From Rhodobacteraceae bacterium HLUCCA09 (GTDB lineage: Bacteria; Pseudomonadota; Alphaproteobacteria; Rhodobacterales; Rhodobacteraceae): a stretch of 63,313 nucleotides of DNA. The position numbers and the translations under genes are program-made. The stretch's first letter is position 1; the number at the start of each line of letters is the position of its first letter. This document shows, one piece after another, positions 36,208 to 46,569 of the stretch. The stretch spans positions 42,462 through 105,774 of the forward strand of contig LJNT01000140.1 of NCBI GenBank assembly GCA_001314685.1. Reading direction: 5' to 3'. The notes beneath the pieces are model-generated. The model saw only the letters and a list, made by a program, of their open reading frames with translations, ran no database searches and had not been told where the DNA came from.

Positions 36208-36717
36208 ATGTTCGACACGATGACCCTCACCAAGGCGGCGACGGGCTTTCTCGGCGCGTGGCTGATCTTTCTGCTGGGCGCGTGGGTGTCCGACAGCCTC
36301 TACGACATCGGCGACCGCGCAAAGGGCGAGCAGGCCTACTCGATCGCGGTCGAGAGCGACGAAGCCCCGGCCGAGCCCGTGGAAGAGCTGACCATGGAGG
36401 AAAAGTTCGCCCAGGCCGACGCCGGCCGGGGCGAGCGCGTCTGGTCCAAGTGCCGGGCCTGCCACCAGCTGGAGGTCGGCGCCAACGCGACCGGCCCCTA
36501 TCTGCACGGCGTGGTGGGGCGCGAGGTGGCGGCGGTCGACGGCTTCAACTACTCCGGCGCACTGGTGGAACAGGCCGACGTCTGGGACAAGGAAAATCTC
36601 TACGCCTTCCTCGAGGATCCGAGCGATTGGGCGCCGGGTACGTCGATGTCCTTCGCCGGGCTCGACGCCTGGGAGGACCGGGTGAACCTCATCGCCTACC
36701 TCGAGACCTTCAACTGA
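36208..36717 (+). CDS. Membrane-anchored cytochrome c (class I, cycM/c552-like)
   Basis: 169 residues. An uncleaved N-terminal helix (TGFLGAWLIFLLGAWVSDSLY) anchors it, a Glu-rich linker of about 40 residues follows, and the haem domain has CRACH, GPYLHGVVGR and the axial methionine in PGTSMSFAGL. This is the layout of the membrane-bound cytochromes that carry electrons between the bc1 complex and the terminal oxidase in Alphaproteobacteria. A weak ribosome site (GGGGCAGG) precedes the ATG at 36208. Confidence 0.93.
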   Translation: MFDTMTLTKAATGFLGAWLIFLLGAWVSDSLYDIGDRAKGEQAYSIAVESDEAPAEPVEELTMEEKFAQADAGRGERVWSKCRACHQLEVGANATGPYLHGVVGREVAAVDGFNYSGALVEQADVWDKENLYAFLEDPSDWAPGTSMSFAGLDAWEDRVNLIAYLETFN

Positions 36718-36758
36718 CATCCCCGCGCGCGCCACGCGCAGGGTGATCGACGTCGTCA

Positions 36759-36787
36759 GGCCCCGCGGCGCTCAGGCCCGCGGGGCC
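36759..36787 (+). terminator. GC hairpin after the cytochrome c gene
   Basis: A perfect 10-bp stem (GGCCCCGCGG / CCGCGGGGCC) with a 9-nt loop, about 40 bp beyond the cytochrome stop. No U tract follows, so termination would be weaker than normal or factor-dependent. Confidence 0.45.
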
Positions 36788-36877
36788 CTGTCGTCGGGTG
36801 CCCGCCACCCGGCGGCACCACCCTGCGGCGCCGGGAAAATCCATGCGCAGCCAACGGCGACCTCACGCATTCGCAAG

Positions 36878-36906
36878 TTGTCCCTTTTCATGCGACATCC
36901 TAGCCT
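36878..36906 (+). promoter_or_regulatory. Candidate promoter of the yejABEF operon
   Basis: TTGTCC (36878-36883) and TAGCCT (36901-36906) separated by 17 bp, 41 bp upstream of the yejA ATG. The surrounding stretch is less GC-rich than the rest of the window, as expected for a promoter. Confidence 0.5.
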
Positions 36907-36947
36907 ATCTCGTAGGGGTGACCGACTCGCCGCCAGAGGAGACGACG

Positions 36948-38861
36948 ATGCGCCAAAGCCCAGAGCAAGCCGCGACCCGTGACCGAACGGCCCGCCGCGC
37001 GGCCCGGCCCGCCCTGGCGCTCGCCGCGACGCTCTCGGGCGCGCTCCTCGCTCCCGCGCCGGCGCTCTCGCTCGAGGAGGGATGGGTCAGATCGCACGGG
37101 ATCACGACATTTCCCGGTGGCGAGCTGAAATACGGCCCCGATTTCGAGCATCTCGACTACGTCAACCCGGATGCGCCCAAGGGCGGCGAGATGTCGATCT
37201 GGGCGTTCGGCGGCTACGACAGCATGAATCCCTACACCGTCAAGGGCCGGGCCGACCGGCTGGTGACGATCCAGTACGAGAGCCTGCTGACCTCGACGGC
37301 CGACGAGATCGACTCCTCCTACTGCCTGCTCTGCGAGACGCTGGAATACCCCGAGGATCGCTCGGAGGTCATCTTCACCCTGCGCGAGGGCATCGCCTTT
37401 TCCGACGGCTCGCCGCTCACGGCCGAGGACGTGCACTTCTCCTACGAGCTGTTCCGGGACAAGGGCCTGCCCTCGTTCCGGTCGGTGATGCGGCGGCAGG
37501 TCGAGGGGGCCGAGGTGCTCGACGAGAGCCGCATCCGCTTCACGTTCGTCGAGGGCGTGCCCAAGCGCGACGTGATCCAGTCGGTCGGCGGGCTGCCGAT
37601 CTTCTCGAAGGCACAGTACGAGGCCGAGGGCCTCGACCTCGAGGAGACGTCGCTCACGCCCATGCTCGGCTCGGGCCCCTACATGGTCTCCGAAACCGAC
37701 GTTGGGCAGACGACGGTCTACACGCGCAACCCCGATTACTGGGGCGCCGCCCTGCCGATCAACGTGGGCCGCTACAATTTCGATGCGATCCGGGTCGAAT
37801 ACTACGCCGACTACAACGTGGCGTTCGAGGGCTTCAAGGCGGGCAACTATTTGTTCCGCAACGAGGCCTCGTCCAAGAGCTGGGCCGAGGGCTACGACTT
37901 TCCCGCCATCGAGCAGGGCCATGTGGTCAAGGAAGAGCTGAACGACGGCACCATCGCGCCCGGACAGGCGTTTTCGCTCAACATGCGCCGCGAGCAGCTG
38001 CAGGACCCGCGGGTGCGCGAGGCGATCCAGCTGATGTTCAACTTCGAGTGGTCGAACACGCAGCTCTTCTACGGGCTCTACGCGCGCATCCACTCGTTCT
38101 GGGAGAATTCCGACCTCGCCGCGACGGGCCTGCCCTCCGAGGCCGAGCTCGCGCTTCTCGAGCCGCTCGCCGACAAGCTGCCCCCCGGCGTGCTCGACAG
38201 CGAGCCCGTGATGGCGCCCGAGAGCGGGCCACGCCAGCTCGACCGCCGCAACGCGCGCCGGGCCAACGAGCTCCTCGAAGACGCGGGCTGGGTCGTCGAC
38301 CCGTCCGACGGTCTGCGCCGCAAGGACGGGCGGAAGCTCCGGGTGGAGTTCCTCAACGACAGCCAGACCTTCGACCGCGTCATCAACCCCTATGTCGAGA
38401 ACCTGCGCGCGGTCGGCATCGACGCCGTGCACCAGCGCGTCGACAACGCCGAGGCGACGAACCGCGAGCGCAGCTTCGACTTCGACGTCGTGACCGACAA
38501 CTTCCCGATGGGCTACATCCCCGGGCGGGGCCTCGAGCAGTATTTCGGGTCCGAGATGGCGAACGAGAGCGTGTTCAACTCGATGGGCCTGCAATCGGAG
38601 GCCGTCGATGCGCTGATCGAGCACGTCATCGCCGCCGAGAGCCAGGAGGAGCTGACGACCGCCGTGCGCGCCCTCGACCGGGTGCTGCGCGCCTACCGGT
38701 TCTGGGTGCCGCAATGGTACAAGGACGTGCACACGGTCGCCTATTTCGACGTCTACGACCACCCCGACCCGCTTCCGCCCTACGCGCTCGGCAATCTCGA
38801 CTTCTGGTGGTGGGACGAGGCCCGCGCCGAAGAGCTGCGCGCCGCCGGCGCGATCGACTGA
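36948..38861 (+). CDS. yejA: Extracellular solute-binding protein family 5 (YejA-like, peptide importer)
   Basis: 637 residues. A long signal region (basic start, then ALALAATLSGALLAPAPALS) precedes a family-5 peptide-binding fold: HLDYVNPDAPKGGEMSIWAFG, SLLTSTADEIDSSYCLLCETLEYPEDRSEV, VHFSYELFRDKGLP and the C-terminal WYKDVHTVAYFD. YejA delivers oligopeptides (in enterobacteria also microcin C) to the YejBEF permease. AGAGGAG precedes the ATG at 36948. First gene of the operon. Confidence 0.93.
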   Translation: MRQSPEQAATRDRTARRAARPALALAATLSGALLAPAPALSLEEGWVRSHGITTFPGGELKYGPDFEHLDYVNPDAPKGGEMSIWAFGGYDSMNPYTVKGRADRLVTIQYESLLTSTADEIDSSYCLLCETLEYPEDRSEVIFTLREGIAFSDGSPLTAEDVHFSYELFRDKGLPSFRSVMRRQVEGAEVLDESRIRFTFVEGVPKRDVIQSVGGLPIFSKAQYEAEGLDLEETSLTPMLGSGPYMVSETDVGQTTVYTRNPDYWGAALPINVGRYNFDAIRVEYYADYNVAFEGFKAGNYLFRNEASSKSWAEGYDFPAIEQGHVVKEELNDGTIAPGQAFSLNMRREQLQDPRVREAIQLMFNFEWSNTQLFYGLYARIHSFWENSDLAATGLPSEAELALLEPLADKLPPGVLDSEPVMAPESGPRQLDRRNARRANELLEDAGWVVDPSDGLRRKDGRKLRVEFLNDSQTFDRVINPYVENLRAVGIDAVHQRVDNAEATNRERSFDFDVVTDNFPMGYIPGRGLEQYFGSEMANESVFNSMGLQSEAVDALIEHVIAAESQEELTTAVRALDRVLRAYRFWVPQWYKDVHTVAYFDVYDHPDPLPPYALGNLDFWWWDEARAEELRAAGAID

Positions 38862-38880
38862 GCGCAGGGCAGACGACGCC

Positions 38881-40035
38881 ATGGGCGCCTATATCCTCCG
38901 CAGGCTCTTGCTGATTGTCCCGACGCTGTTCGGGATCATGCTGATCAACTTCACGCTGACGCAGTTCGTGCCCGGCGGGCCCATCGAGCAGATCATCGCG
39001 CAGGTCGAGGGCGACGGCGACGTGTTCGAGGGTATCGCCGGCGGCTCCGATGCCGGCGCCCCGCAGGAAGGCGGCGGCGACGACAGCTATCTCGGCGCCC
39101 GCGGCCTGCCGCAGGACTTTCTCGACGAACTCGAGGTCGATCTCGGCTTCGCCCGCATTGTCTGCGAAGACGGCTACGCGGGCGAGCCGAACCTCGAGGC
39201 GGAGGAATGCGCCAAGGAGCAGATCGGCATCGCAGAGCGTTTCTTCATCATGATGGGCAACTACCTGACGCTCGACTTCGGCGAGAGCTATTTCCGCTCG
39301 ATAACCGTGACCGAACTGGTCATCGAGAAGATGCCCGTCTCGATCACGCTCGGCCTGTGGTCGACCGTGATCGCCTATCTCATCTCGATCCCGCTCGGCA
39401 TCCGCAAGGCGGTGCGCGACGGCACGAGCTTCGACACGTGGACGAGCGCCGTCATCATCGTGGCCTACGCCGTCCCCGGCTTTCTCTTCGCCATCCTGCT
39501 GCTGGTGCTGTTCGCAGGCGGATCCTACTTCCAGATCTTCCCGCTCAGGGGGCTGGTGTCGGACAACTGGGAGGATCTGAGCCTGATCGGCAAGATCGGC
39601 GACTACTTCTGGCACATCGCCCTACCGGTGACGGCGACGACCATCTCGGCCTTCGCCACGCTGACGCTCCTGACCAAGAACAGCTTCCTCGACGAGCTCA
39701 AGAAGCAGTACGTCATTACAGCCAAGGCCAAGGGCCTGACCGAGTCCAGCGTGCTCTACGGGCACGTGTTCCGCAACGCGATGCTCATCGTGATCGCGGG
39801 CTTTCCGGCCGCCTTCCTCGGCGTGTTCTTCGGCGCCTCGATCATCATCGAGACGATCTTCTCGCTCGACGGGCTGGGCCGGCTCGGCTTCGAGGCGGCG
39901 GTGGCGCGCGACTACCCGGTGGTGTTCGGCACACTGTTCATGTTCGGGCTCATCGGCCTGATCGTGGGCATCATCTCCGACCTGATGTACGTCCTCGTCG
40001 ATCCGCGGATCGACTTCGAAAGCCGGGAGACCTGA
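38881..40035 (+). CDS. yejB: Peptide ABC transporter permease YejB
   Basis: 384 residues. The opening MGAYILRRLLLIVPTLFGIMLINF is the DppB-type first helix; a large periplasmic insertion (residues about 35-115, acidic and with two cysteines) is typical of YejB and distinguishes it from DppB/OppB. The coupling loop FLDELKKQYVITAKAKGLTESSVLYGHVFRNAM is present. Heterodimer with YejE; 19 bp after yejA, 1 bp before yejE. Confidence 0.94.
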   Translation: MGAYILRRLLLIVPTLFGIMLINFTLTQFVPGGPIEQIIAQVEGDGDVFEGIAGGSDAGAPQEGGGDDSYLGARGLPQDFLDELEVDLGFARIVCEDGYAGEPNLEAEECAKEQIGIAERFFIMMGNYLTLDFGESYFRSITVTELVIEKMPVSITLGLWSTVIAYLISIPLGIRKAVRDGTSFDTWTSAVIIVAYAVPGFLFAILLLVLFAGGSYFQIFPLRGLVSDNWEDLSLIGKIGDYFWHIALPVTATTISAFATLTLLTKNSFLDELKKQYVITAKAKGLTESSVLYGHVFRNAMLIVIAGFPAAFLGVFFGASIIIETIFSLDGLGRLGFEAAVARDYPVVFGTLFMFGLIGLIVGIISDLMYVLVDPRIDFESRET

Positions 40036-40036
40036 C

Positions 40037-41272
40037 ATGGCCGCCCCCGACAGCTCGCTTCCCGACCGGAGCCTGCCGCAGATCGATATCGAGACGCAGC
40101 TGCCCCAGGTCGAGACCGGTCGCCCGCAGGTCGCGGCGCCGCCGCGCAAGACCGGCTTGTTCACGCTGTCGCCGCTCAACCAGCGGCGCTGGCGCAACTT
40201 CAAGCGCAACCGCCGCGCCTACTGGTCGCTCATCATCTTCGGCGTGCTGTTCGGCCTCAGCCTGTTCGCCGAGTACATCGCCAACGACAAGCCGATCGTG
40301 GTGAACTTCCGCGGCGAGCTCCACTTCCCGATCCACAACTTCTATTCCGAGCAGCAATTCGGCGGCGACTTCCCCACCGAAGCGGTCTACCGCGACGTGG
40401 AGGTGGAGTGCCTGATCGTCTCCGGTGGGCTCGAAGACTGCTTCTACGAGCCCGAGGCGGTGAAGCAGGCGGTCGCGGACGGCGCGGCGCAGTTCAACGG
40501 CCAGGAGATCGTGGCCGGGTGGACGCTCTGGCCCCTCATTCCCTACAGCTACAACACGCCCAACACGCTGGGCCAGCCCGCCCCCTCGCCACCCGACGCG
40601 CAGCACTGGCTGGGCACCGACGACGCCACGCGCGACGTGCTGGCGCGGGTGATCTACGGCTTCCGCCTGTCGATCCTGTTCACCATCATCGTGACCACCT
40701 GCGCCTCGGTCATCGGGATCGTCGCCGGCGCGGTGCAGGGCTATTTCGGCGGCTGGCTCGACCTGACGTTCCAGCGGGTGATCGAGATCTGGGTCTCCAC
40801 GCCCTCGCTCTACATCATCATCATCATGTTCGCCATTCTGGGGCGAAGTTTCTGGCTGCTCGTGTTCCTGACCGTGCTGTTCGGCTGGCCGGCGCTGGTG
40901 GGCGTGGTGCGGGCCGAGTTCCTGCGCGCGCGCAACTTCGAATACGTCCGCGCGGCCCGCGCGCTCGGCGTCTCGAACTGGACGATCATGTTCCGCCACA
41001 TGCTGCCCAACGCGATGGTGGCGACGCTGACGATGATGCCCTTCCTCATCACGGCGACGATCGGCGGGCTCGCCTCGCTCGACTTCCTCGGCTTCGGCCT
41101 GCCCTCGTCGGCGCCGTCGCTGGGGGAACTGACGCTGCAGGCGAAGCAAAACCTTCAGGCGCCGTGGCTGGGCTTCACCGCCTTCTTCACCTTCGCGATC
41201 ATGCTGTCGCTGCTCGTCTTCATCTTCGAGGGCGTGCGCGACGCCTTCGACCCGCGGAAGACATTCCGGTGA
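40037..41272 (+). CDS. yejE: Peptide ABC transporter permease YejE
   Basis: 411 residues. A 45-residue Pro/Gln-rich cytoplasmic lead precedes SPLNQRRWRNFKRNRRAYWSL, the conserved DppC-type start; a periplasmic insertion around HFPIHNFYSEQQFGGDFPTEAVY follows, and the coupling loop is FLRARNFEYVRAARALGVSNW. The C-terminal helices (FTAFFTFAIMLSLLVFIFEGVRDAFDPRK) are standard. The 130-bp gap to yejF holds repeat copy F. Confidence 0.94.
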   Translation: MAAPDSSLPDRSLPQIDIETQLPQVETGRPQVAAPPRKTGLFTLSPLNQRRWRNFKRNRRAYWSLIIFGVLFGLSLFAEYIANDKPIVVNFRGELHFPIHNFYSEQQFGGDFPTEAVYRDVEVECLIVSGGLEDCFYEPEAVKQAVADGAAQFNGQEIVAGWTLWPLIPYSYNTPNTLGQPAPSPPDAQHWLGTDDATRDVLARVIYGFRLSILFTIIVTTCASVIGIVAGAVQGYFGGWLDLTFQRVIEIWVSTPSLYIIIIMFAILGRSFWLLVFLTVLFGWPALVGVVRAEFLRARNFEYVRAARALGVSNWTIMFRHMLPNAMVATLTMMPFLITATIGGLASLDFLGFGLPSSAPSLGELTLQAKQNLQAPWLGFTAFFTFAIMLSLLVFIFEGVRDAFDPRKTFR

Positions 41273-41315
41273 GAGCACACGGGTGGGTGAGGGCGCGCGG
41301 GACTGCACCGTCGGA

Positions 41316-41370
41316 GCGGGGGTTTCGCACCCCCGCACCCCCGCGGAGTATTTTCGCCAAGATGATGGGA
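41316..41370 (+). repeat. Composite hairpin + repeat element, copy F (diverged)
   Basis: On the plus strand an 8-bp hairpin (GCGGGGGT / ACCCCCGC, 41316 to 41336) is followed by CCCGCGGAGTATTTTCGCC and AAGATGATGGG. It keeps the order hairpin, G-rich, TATTT, purine-rich but is sequence-diverged from the other copies. It is in the gap between yejE and yejF, 44 bp after the yejE stop, oriented with the operon. Confidence 0.6.
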
Positions 41371-41402
41371 GTGGACGTGGCGAGAGATCGGGAGGGCGCG
41401 GC

Positions 41403-43007
<1,605 letters not shown>

Positions 43008-43023
43008 GAGCCGTGACCTGAGC

Positions 43024-44232
43024 GTGCGCGTCCTTCTCGTCCACCGCAACTTTCCGGGGCAGTTCCGCCATCTCGCGCCGGCGCTCAAGCGCGCCGGGCA
43101 CAAGGTGGCCGCCCTGACATGGGAGAAGAACCCAAACCCGCAGCCCTTTCCGCACGTCAGATACGCCTACGAGATCGGGCCCACGCGCGACCTCGGCGCT
43201 TCCTACGTCGAGCATGCGCGCAACGGGGCGGCGGCGGCGCGGGTGGCCAAGACGCTGCGCGACCGGACGGGCGAGGTGCCCGACGTGGTGTTCGGCATCA
43301 TCAACTGGGGCGAGACGCTCTTTCTGCGCGAGGTCTGGCCCGAGGCGCGGCATCTGGGCTACGCCGAGTTCCTCTACGCCGCGAGGGGCCTCGACACCGG
43401 GTTCGACCCCGAGTTCCGGCGCGAGGATTTCGCCTCGCGCGTGCGGGTGACGGGGCGCAAGGCGCACCTGGTGCAGGCCGCGCTCGACGCCGACGCGCTG
43501 ATGGCCCCGACCGAGTGGCAGGCGAGCACCTTTCCGCCCGAGATCAGGGCGAAGATGCGGGTGATCCACGACGGGGTCGACACCGCGCGGCTGACGCCCG
43601 ACCCCGCCGCCACGTTCCAGGTGCCGGGCGGGCCGCTCCTGCGGGCGGGCGACGAGGTGGTGACCTTCGTCAACCGCAACCTCGAGCCCTATCGCGGCTT
43701 CCACACCTTCATGCGGGCCTTGCCGCGGGTTCTGGCCGCGCGACCCGAGGCGCAGGTGGTGCTGGTGGGCGGAGAGACGGGGGGCTACGGGCCACGCCCC
43801 GCGGAGGGGTCGTGGAAGGACATGATGCTGCGCGAGCTGGACGGGCGCCTTGACCTGTCTCGCCTGCATTTCACCGGCCGCCTCCCCTACGACGAGCTGG
43901 TCAACCTGCTCCGCGTCGGGCGGGTCCACGCCTACCTGACCTATCCCTTCGTGCTGTCGTGGTCGATGCTCGAGGCGATGAGCCTCGGCGCCTGCGTGAT
44001 CGGCTCGGCCACGCCGCCGGTGCAGGAGGCGATCGAGGACGGGGTGAACGGGCGGCTCGTCGATTTCTTCGACGTCGACGGCTGGGCCGAGGCCCTGATC
44101 GCCGCGCTGACCGACCCCGAGGGCCACGCCCACCTGCGCGAGGCCGCCCGCGCCCATATCGTGGAACGCTACGACCTCGCGACGGTCTGCCTGCCCCGGT
44201 TGATGGAGTTCGTCGAGACCGCCGGCGCGTGA
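43024..44232 (+). CDS. Glycosyltransferase family 4 protein
   Basis: 402 residues with the GT-B double Rossmann layout. N-terminal MRVLLVHRNFPGQFRHLAPALKRAG; C-terminal donor domain with FVNRNLEPYRGFHTFMRALP, HFTGRLPYDELVNLL and the E-x7-E type element SWSMLEAMSLGACVIGSATPPVQEAIEDG. A retaining sugar transfer from a nucleotide sugar is expected; the acceptor is unknown. It starts with GTG at 43024, 16 bp after yejF, so it may be cotranscribed with the peptide transporter, which is an odd partnership. Confidence 0.88.
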   Translation: MRVLLVHRNFPGQFRHLAPALKRAGHKVAALTWEKNPNPQPFPHVRYAYEIGPTRDLGASYVEHARNGAAAARVAKTLRDRTGEVPDVVFGIINWGETLFLREVWPEARHLGYAEFLYAARGLDTGFDPEFRREDFASRVRVTGRKAHLVQAALDADALMAPTEWQASTFPPEIRAKMRVIHDGVDTARLTPDPAATFQVPGGPLLRAGDEVVTFVNRNLEPYRGFHTFMRALPRVLAARPEAQVVLVGGETGGYGPRPAEGSWKDMMLRELDGRLDLSRLHFTGRLPYDELVNLLRVGRVHAYLTYPFVLSWSMLEAMSLGACVIGSATPPVQEAIEDGVNGRLVDFFDVDGWAEALIAALTDPEGHAHLREAARAHIVERYDLATVCLPRLMEFVETAGA

Positions 44233-44293
44233 GCGGCCCTTTAACCATGCCGGCGCCACTGCTACATGCACGCCCAACCTTCAGGAGACAGAC

Positions 44294-45316
44294 ATGGGCT
44301 ACCGCATCGCCGTCGTCGGGGCCACGGGCAACGTGGGCCGCGAAATGCTCAACATCCTTGCCGAGCGCCAGTTTCCGGCCGACGAGGTCGTCGCGCTCGC
44401 CTCGCGCCGCTCGCTCGGCACCGAGGTGAGCTATGGCGACCAGACGCTCAAGACGAAAGACCTCGACACGTTCGACTTCGAAGGCTTCGACATGGCGCTC
44501 TTCGCCATCGGCTCGGACGCGACCAAGCAATACGCGCCCCGTGCCGCGCGCGCCGGCTGCACCGTGATCGACAACTCGTCGCTCTATCGCTATGATCCGC
44601 AGGTGCCGCTGATCGTGCCCGAGGTGAACGCGCACGCGATCGAGGGCTACCGCGAAAAGAACATCATCGCCAATCCCAACTGCTCGACCGCGCAGATGGT
44701 GGTGGCGCTCAAGCCCCTGCACGACCGGGCGCGCATCAAGCGCGTCGTCGTCTCCACCTACCAGTCGGTCTCCGGCGCGGGGAAGGAGGGGATGGACGAG
44801 CTGTGGGACCAGACCAAGGCGATCTACAACCCCACCGACGAGGTCGCGCCCTCGAAGTTCCAGAAGCAGATCGCCTTCAACGTGATCCCGCATATCGACG
44901 TCTTCCTCGACGACGGGTCGACCAAGGAAGAGTGGAAGATGGTCGCCGAGACGAAGAAGATCATCGACCCCGCGATCAAGCTCACGGCGACCTGTGTGCG
45001 CGTGCCGGTCTTCGTGGGCCATTCCGAGGCGGTGAACATCGAGTTCGAGGATTTCCTCGACGAGGACGAGGCGCGCGACATCCTCCGCGAAAGCCCCGGC
45101 CTGATGGTGGTCGACAAGCGCGAGGACGGCGGCTACGTGACGCCGGTCGAATGCGTGGGCGACTTCGCCACCTATGTCAGCCGCATCCGTCAGGACTCGA
45201 CCGTCGAGAACGGGCTGAACATCTGGGTCGTCTCGGACAACCTGCGCAAGGGCGCGGCGCTCAACGCGGTGCAGATCGCGGAGCTCCTCGGCAACCGGAT
45301 TCTGCAGAAGGCCTGA
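44294..45316 (+). CDS. asd: Aspartate-semialdehyde dehydrogenase
   Basis: 340 residues, normal length. NADP-binding start MGYRIAVVGATGNVGREML, the catalytic cysteine in IANPNCSTAQMVVAL, substrate-binding STYQSVSGAGKEGMDEL and the late histidine region VPVFVGHSEAVNIEF. Second step of the aspartate pathway to lysine, methionine, threonine and diaminopimelate. AGGAGAC upstream of the ATG at 44294. Confidence 0.97.
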   Translation: MGYRIAVVGATGNVGREMLNILAERQFPADEVVALASRRSLGTEVSYGDQTLKTKDLDTFDFEGFDMALFAIGSDATKQYAPRAARAGCTVIDNSSLYRYDPQVPLIVPEVNAHAIEGYREKNIIANPNCSTAQMVVALKPLHDRARIKRVVVSTYQSVSGAGKEGMDELWDQTKAIYNPTDEVAPSKFQKQIAFNVIPHIDVFLDDGSTKEEWKMVAETKKIIDPAIKLTATCVRVPVFVGHSEAVNIEFEDFLDEDEARDILRESPGLMVVDKREDGGYVTPVECVGDFATYVSRIRQDSTVENGLNIWVVSDNLRKGAALNAVQIAELLGNRILQKA

Positions 45317-45746
45317 GCTGAGGCGGCGGCAGCCACCGCAGGCAAGGCGTCGCGCGGCAGGGAGATGCCCGGGTGGCTGGCTGCTGCCGGCGCGGGCTGT
45401 GTCGGCGAGGGCGGCGGCACGGCGCCTCAGTACTCCTCGGCGAGATTCCTGAGGATTTGGAGCCCGTGTCGTGGAGCGCTCCGACCCGGCTGCCGGCGAA
45501 GACGCCCTCACGCCGGTCGCCGGGGCTGCTGCCGAGGTCGGCCCGCAGGCTCCAGGTCACCGCCGTGCCCGTGCGCCGCACCTCGGGGTCGAACCGTGGC
45601 CACTCCGCACGAGCCGCCGGGCGGGACGGCGGGCGCGCGCGGTCTCTCCGGTCGGCCCCGGAGGGCGGGGGCGAGCCGGCTGGCGCCGGGGCATCCGTGC
45701 CGCGGTCGATCCGCTGCCCTGCTCCATGGCGACAGGTCATCCCCCC
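45317..45746. other. Gap between asd and the carbonic anhydrase gene, possibly decayed coding sequence
   Basis: 430 bp without a supported gene. On the minus strand, fragments such as WPRFDPEVRRTGTAVTWSL (about 45540-45600) and, in a different frame, HGLQILRNLAEEY followed by a stop (about 45428-45470) look more protein-like than chance, but they are in different frames with no start. I could not assign them to a family. A broken gene is possible; so is coincidence. Confidence 0.35.
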
Positions 45747-46442
45747 TCAGACCGCCGCGAATTCCGCGCCGGGCGCGTAGGCCTCGAGCCGCCCCTCGCC
45801 GATGTCGAACCACAGGCCATGCAACGCCAGCCTCTCGCCCTCGACCGCCGCGCGCACGAAGGGGAAGGACCAGAGGTTCTCGAGCGAGGTCACCACCGCC
45901 TCCTTCTCGAGCGCGCGCAGCCGCGCCGGGCGGTCGTTGATGCCGGTCACCCGCTCGTAGCCCGGCCGAAGGATCTCGAGCCAGCGGCCGATGAAGCTGG
46001 TGGGCTACCCAAGGCTTGCGGAGGCGCCGCTGCACATGTCGTGGCAGCCCTGCACCCCGCCGCAATCGGAGTGACCGACCACCAGCAGATGCGCCACACG
46101 CAACATCCGCACGGCGTATTCCACCGCCGCCGAGGTGCCGTGGGGATCGCCGTCGGGCGCATAGGGCGGCACGAGGCTTGCGATGTTGCGGTGCAGGAAG
46201 ATGTCGCCGGTCTCGGCCGAGAATACCTGGTTCACGTTCACGCGGCTGTCGCAGCAGGCGATCGCCATGATGCGCGGGCGCTGCCCCTCCTCGGCGAGGC
46301 GGCGATGCCAGCCCTTGTTGTCGGCGTAGGTGGTCGCGCGCCAGCCGCGGTAGCGGTCGGCGAGAAAGCGCGGAAGGGGCCGCGCCCGGAGCGCGGTAGC
46401 GTGGTCGCTGCCCGTCAGGCGGGAGGGCGAAGCGTCTGTCAT
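45747..46442 (-). pseudogene. Beta-carbonic anhydrase gene with an in-frame amber codon
   Basis: From the ATG at 46442 the frame encodes a beta-class carbonic anhydrase with all zinc ligands visible: MAIACCDSRVNVNQVF and VVGHSDCGGVQGCHDMC. After 145 codons, TAG at 46005-46007 interrupts it; the very same frame continues with PTSFIGRWLEILRPGYERV and ENLWSFPFVRAAVEGERLALHGLWFDIGEG to a stop at 45747, the normal C-terminus (232 codons in all). A single base change (TAG to GAG) would restore it. It may be a recent pseudogene, a suppressible stop or an assembly error. The truncated form keeps the metal site but loses the dimer-forming C-terminal part. Confidence 0.85.
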
Positions 46443-46569
46443 GAGCGGACATGGTTAGGCGACAATCGAGTCGAATGCGAGGGATCAGGTGTCGCGGACG
46501 CAACCCTTTGTTCAGCCGCCCTGCCCCAGTCTGCGCACGTCGTGGGGGCGACGTGTACGAGGTGCCGAG

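Noticed and set aside
45990-46020. Two compensating frameshifts instead of one stop in the carbonic anhydrase
   Set aside because: The same frame is homologous on both sides of the TAG with equal spacing, so a single substitution is the simpler account.
46489-46569. Longer N-terminus for the hypothetical protein before pepA
   Set aside because: The extra 27 residues are not protein-like, and the GTG at 46570 directly precedes the region resembling the family.
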